Origin: Alphaproteobacteria bacterium
GTDB taxonomy: Bacteria > Pseudomonadota > Alphaproteobacteria > UBA8366 > GCA-2717185
DNA: 64,000 nt
Reading direction: 5' to 3'
NCBI GenBank assembly: GCA_040905865.1
Contig: JBBDQU010000053.1
Span: forward strand, 1-64,000
The position numbers were made by a program, and so were the translations under genes. The notes under the pieces are model-generated. The model was not told where the DNA came from. It saw only the letters and a list, made by a program, of their open reading frames with translations, and did not search any database. Numbering within the stretch: position 1 is the first letter of the stretch; each line of letters opens with the position of its first letter. Positions 60,038 through 64,000 of the stretch are shown here, piece by piece.

Positions 60038-62122
60038 CTAGTTCCCGATTTTTTCGGCGCGGGACGCGACCATCCATTCAAATGCGGCTTCCATATGCAA
60101 GGCAAATCCCGGCGCGTCGCAGAGCGATGAATTGCGTGCGATGCCTCGAAGCCCTTGGCGCAGCTTTACCAGCGCATCGATGTTTTCCGCTTGCCGTCTG
60201 GCGATTTTTACATAGGCATCGGTGTCGGCGGCGATCCAGTCGTTCAGCCCCGTGTGGGTCAACAGGCTGGCGCCGACCCGCGCGGCATGGCGGTTCCCCC
60301 GCAGTGTGACAGTCGGGACTCCCATCCACAGCGCCTCGCAGGTTGTGGTCGTGCCGTTATACGGAAACGGGTCCAGGGCGATGTCCACTTCCGCGTAGGT
60401 TCCGAGATGTTCGGAAGGCGACGCCACCGTATCGCGCAGCATGATTCTGTCGGCGGCTATATCGTGCATGCCGAAAGCGGCGGTGAAACGGTCACGGGTA
60501 GCCGCGTCGGCGAAGGAGCGCGCCTTCAGCATCATGCGAGCGGTCGGCACGGCGTCCAGGACCTTCGCCCAGACTTCGATCACCGCCGGGGTGACCTTGC
60601 GGAGGTTGTTGAAGGACCCGAAGGTGACATGTCCGCGCGACAGGGCCGGGAGCGGCGCGACCTCGGGCGCATCGGACGGCGGTGCATAACACAGGAATCC
60701 CGCATCAAGCCGGATCAGGGATTCGGTCCATAGTGCCTCCGCGCCGGGTGGGTCGGCAATCGGGTCGGTAATGCGGTAATCGATATCTGTCATTCCCGTC
60801 GTGTTCGGGTAACCCAGCCAGGTGACCTGTATGGGCGCGGGCCTGTGTTGAAAGGCCAGCAGACGGTTCCCCGCGGTATGGCCGGACAGGTCCACCAGAA
60901 TATCGATTTCATCGGCGCGAATCTGCGCTGCAAGCTGCGCGTCATCGATTCCCGCGACCCAGCGCCAGTGGTCGCCGACGGCCTGCAGCCGTGCGGTGGT
61001 GTCGTCGGGGTTTTCGAGATTGGCGTAACAGAACACCTCGAACCGGCGACGGTTTCGGTGTCTAAGCAGCGGTTCGAAGAAATAGGCGACCGAATGCCGG
61101 CGGAAATCGCCGGAAACATAGCCGATGCGCAGGCGGCGGGAATTTGGGCGGGTGCCGGTGGCGGGCTGGGCGGCGACGGGCGCCGCATGCTGCTCGGCCC
61201 AACGGCAATGCGCCTGAAACAGTATGCCAGGGTTGTTTTCCCGGTAATTGCGGCACAGCAGCAGGTTCGAATGGGCGCGGTTGTCGCCGGGATTGCGTTC
61301 GAGCGCCTGCTTGAATCGTTCTTCCGCCGCGTCGATGCGGCCCTGGTCGAGCAGCACGCCGGCGAGATTGTCATAGGCTTCGGTGAGGGACGGATCGAGG
61401 GACATCGCCTTCAGCAGCGCTGCCTCACTGCCAGCGAGCTTTCCCCGGCTGTGCCGCAGGGCGCCGAGATAGCGATACAGCCCGGCGTTTTCCGGCTGGT
61501 CTGCGATGGCCAGATCGATAGTTGCTTCCGCCGCTGCGATGGAACCTCTCCGGTGCTGGGCGACGGCCAGATTGAACCGGGCATCGGAAAGGTCCGGTTG
61601 CAGCGCCAGAGCGTGACGGAAGCTTTCCTCGGCCGCCGCCGGTTGCCCGGTGCCGAGCATGACCCGGCCGAGATTGCAGTAGGCCTGGGCATATCGGGGG
61701 TTCGATTCGGTTGCCCGCCGGTAGGCCGCCGCGGCGGCGCCCGGCTGTCCCATGGCTTCCAGCGCCGCGCCCAGATTGTTTTCGGCTTCGGCGAAATCCG
61801 GCTCGCGGGCGATGGCGATCCGGAATGCGGCGCAGGCCGCGTCGTGCCGGCCCAGCGCCATGAGGACCAGCCCGTGCAGGTTATGGCCGTCCGCCATCTC
61901 CGGAAGCAGGGATATCGCGCGGGTAACGAACTTATGCGCCGCCGGCAGGCGACCCTGCTGATAGGCGATGACCGCCAGAAAATAGAGCGCGCTTGTATGG
62001 TCCGGATCCACATCCAGGACATCCCGAAAGCGCGCCGCGACCGTTTCGGCCTGTCCCGATTCGAAAGCCGCTAATGCGGCCTGAAGCAATTCTGCAGCGT
62101 TGTGTCTCTTTGTATCGTTCAA
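60038..62122 (-). CDS. TPR protein with O-GlcNAc-transferase-like (SPINDLY type) C-terminus
   Basis: A 694-residue protein. About nine TPR units occupy the first 330 residues (e.g. AENNLGAALEAMGQPGAAAAAYRRATESNP). The C-terminal part is an OGT/SPY-like glycosyltransferase: LRIGYVSGDFRRHSVAYFFEPLL, DILVDLSGHTAGNRLLAFQHRPAPIQVTWLGYPNTTG, YAEVDIALDPFPYNGTTTTCEALWMGVPTV, and DRIMLRD. Bacterial relatives glycosylate proteins (e.g. flagellins) or glycans. Start is uncertain: TTG 62122 (GGGAG eight bases before) or GTG 62131. Divergent to the methyltransferase gene, with 112 bases between. It may act on surface proteins. Confidence 0.85.
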   Translation of the reverse strand: MNDTKRHNAAELLQAALAAFESGQAETVAARFRDVLDVDPDHTSALYFLAVIAYQQGRLPAAHKFVTRAISLLPEMADGHNLHGLVLMALGRHDAACAAFRIAIAREPDFAEAENNLGAALEAMGQPGAAAAAYRRATESNPRYAQAYCNLGRVMLGTGQPAAAEESFRHALALQPDLSDARFNLAVAQHRRGSIAAAEATIDLAIADQPENAGLYRYLGALRHSRGKLAGSEAALLKAMSLDPSLTEAYDNLAGVLLDQGRIDAAEERFKQALERNPGDNRAHSNLLLCRNYRENNPGILFQAHCRWAEQHAAPVAAQPATGTRPNSRRLRIGYVSGDFRRHSVAYFFEPLLRHRNRRRFEVFCYANLENPDDTTARLQAVGDHWRWVAGIDDAQLAAQIRADEIDILVDLSGHTAGNRLLAFQHRPAPIQVTWLGYPNTTGMTDIDYRITDPIADPPGAEALWTESLIRLDAGFLCYAPPSDAPEVAPLPALSRGHVTFGSFNNLRKVTPAVIEVWAKVLDAVPTARMMLKARSFADAATRDRFTAAFGMHDIAADRIMLRDTVASPSEHLGTYAEVDIALDPFPYNGTTTTCEALWMGVPTVTLRGNRHAARVGASLLTHTGLNDWIAADTDAYVKIARRQAENIDALVKLRQGLRGIARNSSLCDAPGFALHMEAAFEWMVASRAEKIGN

Positions 62123-62234
62123 CGGCGCCACTCCCGGTGCAAGGCGTGCGTGGATTCCACCGCGCCGGTGCCGTAGGATACGCGCAGCGCCGCCCGGCGG
62201 TAACAGTGTCTGAACGGCAGGACAGGATTCATCA

Positions 62235-63041
62235 ATGGCTCCGCACATTCCGGATAATACATCGGCGGATTCCGCGCCGCCGGATCTGGCAGGCCGGGTC
62301 GCGTCGATAGACTACTGGTATCACAGGATCGACCTGCCGGGCGGCATTACGACGCCGGGATGGGCGCCGATCAATCCCGCCGCGTACAGGGTGCCGTCCA
62401 ATCTGACCGGGCTGCGGGTTCTCGATGTTGGCGCGTGGGACGGGTTCTGGACATTCGAGGCGCTGAAGCGGGGCGCGCGCGAAGTGGTCGCCATCGACGA
62501 TTTTTCCGACTTACTGGGCAAGCTGGATGTCCGGCAGCGTCCGGGCTGGACAAGTTTCGATATCTGCCGGGACGCCTTCGGTTATGACGAATCGCGATGT
62601 TCGCGACAGGAAATGAGCGTCTATGACGTGACAGAAGCAGCCCTGGGGCGCTTCGATGCCGTGTTCTGTTTTGGTCTGCTTTATCATCTGCGATATCCGC
62701 TGCTGGCGCTGGACCGCCTGGCGGCGGTTTGCGATCAGGCGATTTTTGTCGAATCGGCAATTCTCGATGACTACAGCCCCTATCGCGGCGGCATCGGCAA
62801 AGGCTATCCCGATGGACAGATGGTGATGGAATTTTATCCGGACAGCCAGTATGGCAACAACCGGACGAATTTCTGGGTGCCGACCCTGCATTGCCTGGGA
62901 CACATGGTGCGCAGCGCGGGATTCACGAATGTCGATGGCGGAAAACTGGTCGAGAAGCCCGTGGCGCTGCCCTATTGTCGCGGTGTTGTCGCAGGTTACC
63001 GGCAGGGTGCGACTATGCAGCCGGACGGAGGAAACGCATGA
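62235..63041 (+). CDS. SAM-dependent methyltransferase of the CmoB-like (DUF1698) type
   Basis: A 268-residue protein. WYHRIDLPGGITTPG near residue 30 is the beginning typical of the tRNA carboxymethyltransferase-like CmoB family and its relatives in glycan clusters. VLDVGAWDGFWTFEALKRGA is the SAM motif; FDAVFCFGLLYHLRYPLLALDRL is the third. Length fits. Many such proteins methylate sugars in O-antigen clusters. The ATG 62235 has an AGGATT site. Its TGA overlaps the start of a 30-codon frame (ATGA) that looks like a PdxA2 remnant. Confidence 0.8.
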   Translation: MAPHIPDNTSADSAPPDLAGRVASIDYWYHRIDLPGGITTPGWAPINPAAYRVPSNLTGLRVLDVGAWDGFWTFEALKRGAREVVAIDDFSDLLGKLDVRQRPGWTSFDICRDAFGYDESRCSRQEMSVYDVTEAALGRFDAVFCFGLLYHLRYPLLALDRLAAVCDQAIFVESAILDDYSPYRGGIGKGYPDGQMVMEFYPDSQYGNNRTNFWVPTLHCLGHMVRSAGFTNVDGGKLVEKPVALPYCRGVVAGYRQGATMQPDGGNA

Positions 63042-63130
63042 AACAGAAAATCGGCCCTTTGGCGGGCGGGTTGCCGATTTCGGTGACGACCCCGGCTCAT
63101 GGCACGGCCTATGACATTGCAGGGCACTGA
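63038..63130 (+). pseudogene. Remnant of a PdxA2-like gene (30 codons)
   Basis: A 30-codon frame behind a perfect GGAGGAA site, overlapping the methyltransferase stop. The sequence GGLPISVTTPAHGTAYDIAG corresponds, from memory, to the C-terminal motif of PdxA-type dehydrogenases (GLPxxxTSxxHGTAxDIAG), but the rest of the protein (about 300 residues upstream) is missing, and the reading stops right after. PdxA2 enzymes often accompany DenD and OtnK in D-erythronate or D-threonate degradation, and a DenD gene starts 34 bases on. I interpret it as a deletion junction. Confidence 0.6.
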
Positions 63131-63150
63131 CCAGGACAACCCAGGACAAC
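63131..63150 (+). repeat. 10-bp tandem duplication ccaggacaac
   Basis: Two exact head-to-tail copies directly after the PdxA2 remnant stop, in the leader of denD. They probably mark the scar of a slippage or the deletion that removed the rest of the upstream gene. Confidence 0.7.
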
Positions 63151-63164
63151 GGAGTAAGTCATTC

Positions 63165-64000
63165 ATGAAAGTCGTTATCACCGGCGGCGCCGGATTCATC
63201 GGCCGCAAACTGGCGGCGAAGCTGCTGGAAAAGAATTCGCTGGATCTCGGCGGCGGCAGGTCCGGCGCGGTCGACAAGGTGACTGTCTTCGATGTCGGCG
63301 AACCGGATCCGCCTTTTCCGCCCGACCCGCGCCTTGATGTCATGACCGGCGATGTCAGCGATATCCAAACGATCCGCCGGTTGATCACGCCCGATATCGA
63401 CGCGGTCTTCCATCTGGCCGCCGTGGTCAGTTCCGGCGCGGAAGCGGATTTCGACCTGGGCATGCGGGTCAATCTCGGCGGAACGCGGGCAGTGCTCGAT
63501 GTCTGCCGCGAGCTTGGCACCGTGCCGCGGGTCTGCTTCGCCAGTTCCGTCGCGGTGTTCGGCGGCAATGTGCCGGACGTGATCCAGGACGACACCCATC
63601 TGACGCCGCAGACGTCCTATGGCGCGCAGAAGGCGATGGGCGAGTTGATGATCAACGACTACAGCCGCAAGGGTTTCGTCGATGGCCGCGCGCTGCGCCT
63701 GCCGACCGTCGTGGTGCGGCCGGGTAAACCGAACAAGGCGGCATCGACCTTCGCCAGTTCGATTATCCGCGAACCCCTGCAGGGCGATACGGCGATCTGT
63801 CCGGTCGCCCCCGAGCAGGCGATGTGGCTGCTGTCGCCGCGCCGCGTCGTCGATGCCTTCATCCGGGCGGCCGAGCTGCCCGCGGAGGCCTGGGGGCCGA
63901 GCCGGTCGGTGTCGATTCCGGGCATCACCCATACGGTCCAGGAAATGGTCGATGCCCTGTCCGTTGTCGCAGGGAAGAAAGTGACGGAACGCATCAAGTG
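63165..64000 (+). CDS. denD: D-erythronate dehydrogenase (SDR), partial at window end
   Basis: The first 278 residues of an SDR-fold dehydrogenase; the gene runs off the window. MKVVITGGAGFIGRKLAAKLL is the NAD motif, VFHLAAVVSSGAEADFDLGMRVNLGGTRAVLDVCRELG and SYGAQKAMGELMINDYSRKGFVDGRALRLPT follow the DenD pattern, including the Tyr-xxx-Lys. PGKPNKAASTFASSIIREPL is also characteristic. It oxidises D-erythronate (to the 3-keto product) in the four-carbon acid sugar pathway. The start ATG 63165 has GGAG ten bases before it. A PdxA2-like remnant lies directly upstream. Confidence 0.85.
   Translation, partial: MKVVITGGAGFIGRKLAAKLLEKNSLDLGGGRSGAVDKVTVFDVGEPDPPFPPDPRLDVMTGDVSDIQTIRRLITPDIDAVFHLAAVVSSGAEADFDLGMRVNLGGTRAVLDVCRELGTVPRVCFASSVAVFGGNVPDVIQDDTHLTPQTSYGAQKAMGELMINDYSRKGFVDGRALRLPTVVVRPGKPNKAASTFASSIIREPLQGDTAICPVAPEQAMWLLSPRRVVDAFIRAAELPAEAWGPSRSVSIPGITHTVQEMVDALSVVAGKKVTERIK

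Overview
This 64 kb window looks like a chromosomal segment of a GC-rich Gram-negative alphaproteobacterium, probably of the Rhodospirillales type. The clues are long open frames with strong third-position GC, an outer-membrane autotransporter beta-barrel, O-antigen genes, TPR/SPINDLY-type glycosyltransferases, several lipoproteins and dipeptide-type ABC transport. No rRNA, IS element, prophage or CRISPR array is visible. There is one tRNA, tRNA-Leu(TAA).

Layout. 0.5-8.2 kb is metabolic: a type II haloacid dehalogenase, a secreted unknown, an Mct-like CaiB/BaiF CoA transferase with a MarR-like regulator, a glycine-zipper lipoprotein, a D-aminoacylase-type amidohydrolase flanked by two related palindromes, and a second, apparently permuted CoA transferase. 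8.3-16 kb is envelope-related: small lipoproteins, a GH-like secreted protein, a VanZ-like/sulfatase-like/small anchored protein operon, an SH3-like protein, an alpha/beta hydrolase lipoprotein and an autotransporter barrel. 16-23.3 kb is a surface-polysaccharide cluster: an O-antigen ligase, a GT2, a very unusual permease / dead-ATPase / epimerase-like fusion, gmd and gmhA. 23.3-32.2 kb carries map, sfsA, a lone FliN-like protein, a CinA-type protein, tRNA-Leu and a complete five-gene oligopeptide/dipeptide ABC operon that ends in a strong terminator.

32.2-34.4 kb is an orphan ParA + ribbon-helix-helix + PAS-like triad behind an extremely AT-rich island. 34.4-39.3 kb, all on the minus strand, runs from a response regulator and sensor kinase through a Cys-rich CNPC-repeat exported peptide, two exported proteins (one rich in Cys/His) and a SCO1-type copper protein to the MsrP methionine-sulfoxide reductase. 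It looks like one metal or oxidative-stress envelope regulon. 39.4-54 kb holds a DehI-like protein, a PAS-GGDEF-EAL protein, methyltransferase and TPR-glycosyltransferase genes, alanine dehydrogenase, a rhomboid protease, an AMP-ligase, argE, N-formylglutamate amidohydrolase and NAD kinase.

54.7-59.9 kb is a partner-switching signalling block: an RsbW-like kinase, FecR and OmpA proteins, a CHASE2-SpoIIE phosphatase, a metallo-beta-lactamase-fold hydrolase and a STAS protein. 60-64 kb carries an OGT-like TPR protein, a CmoB-like methyltransferase, a 30-codon remnant of a PdxA2-like gene and the start of denD (D-erythronate dehydrogenase), which runs off the window.

Most notable: the triple fusion at 19.3-21.6 kb, the CNPC/SCO/MsrP two-component locus, the ParA-RHH-PAS triad with its AT island, and the FecR/OmpA/CHASE2-SpoIIE/STAS block. 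All functions are inferred from sequence reading; no database search was possible.
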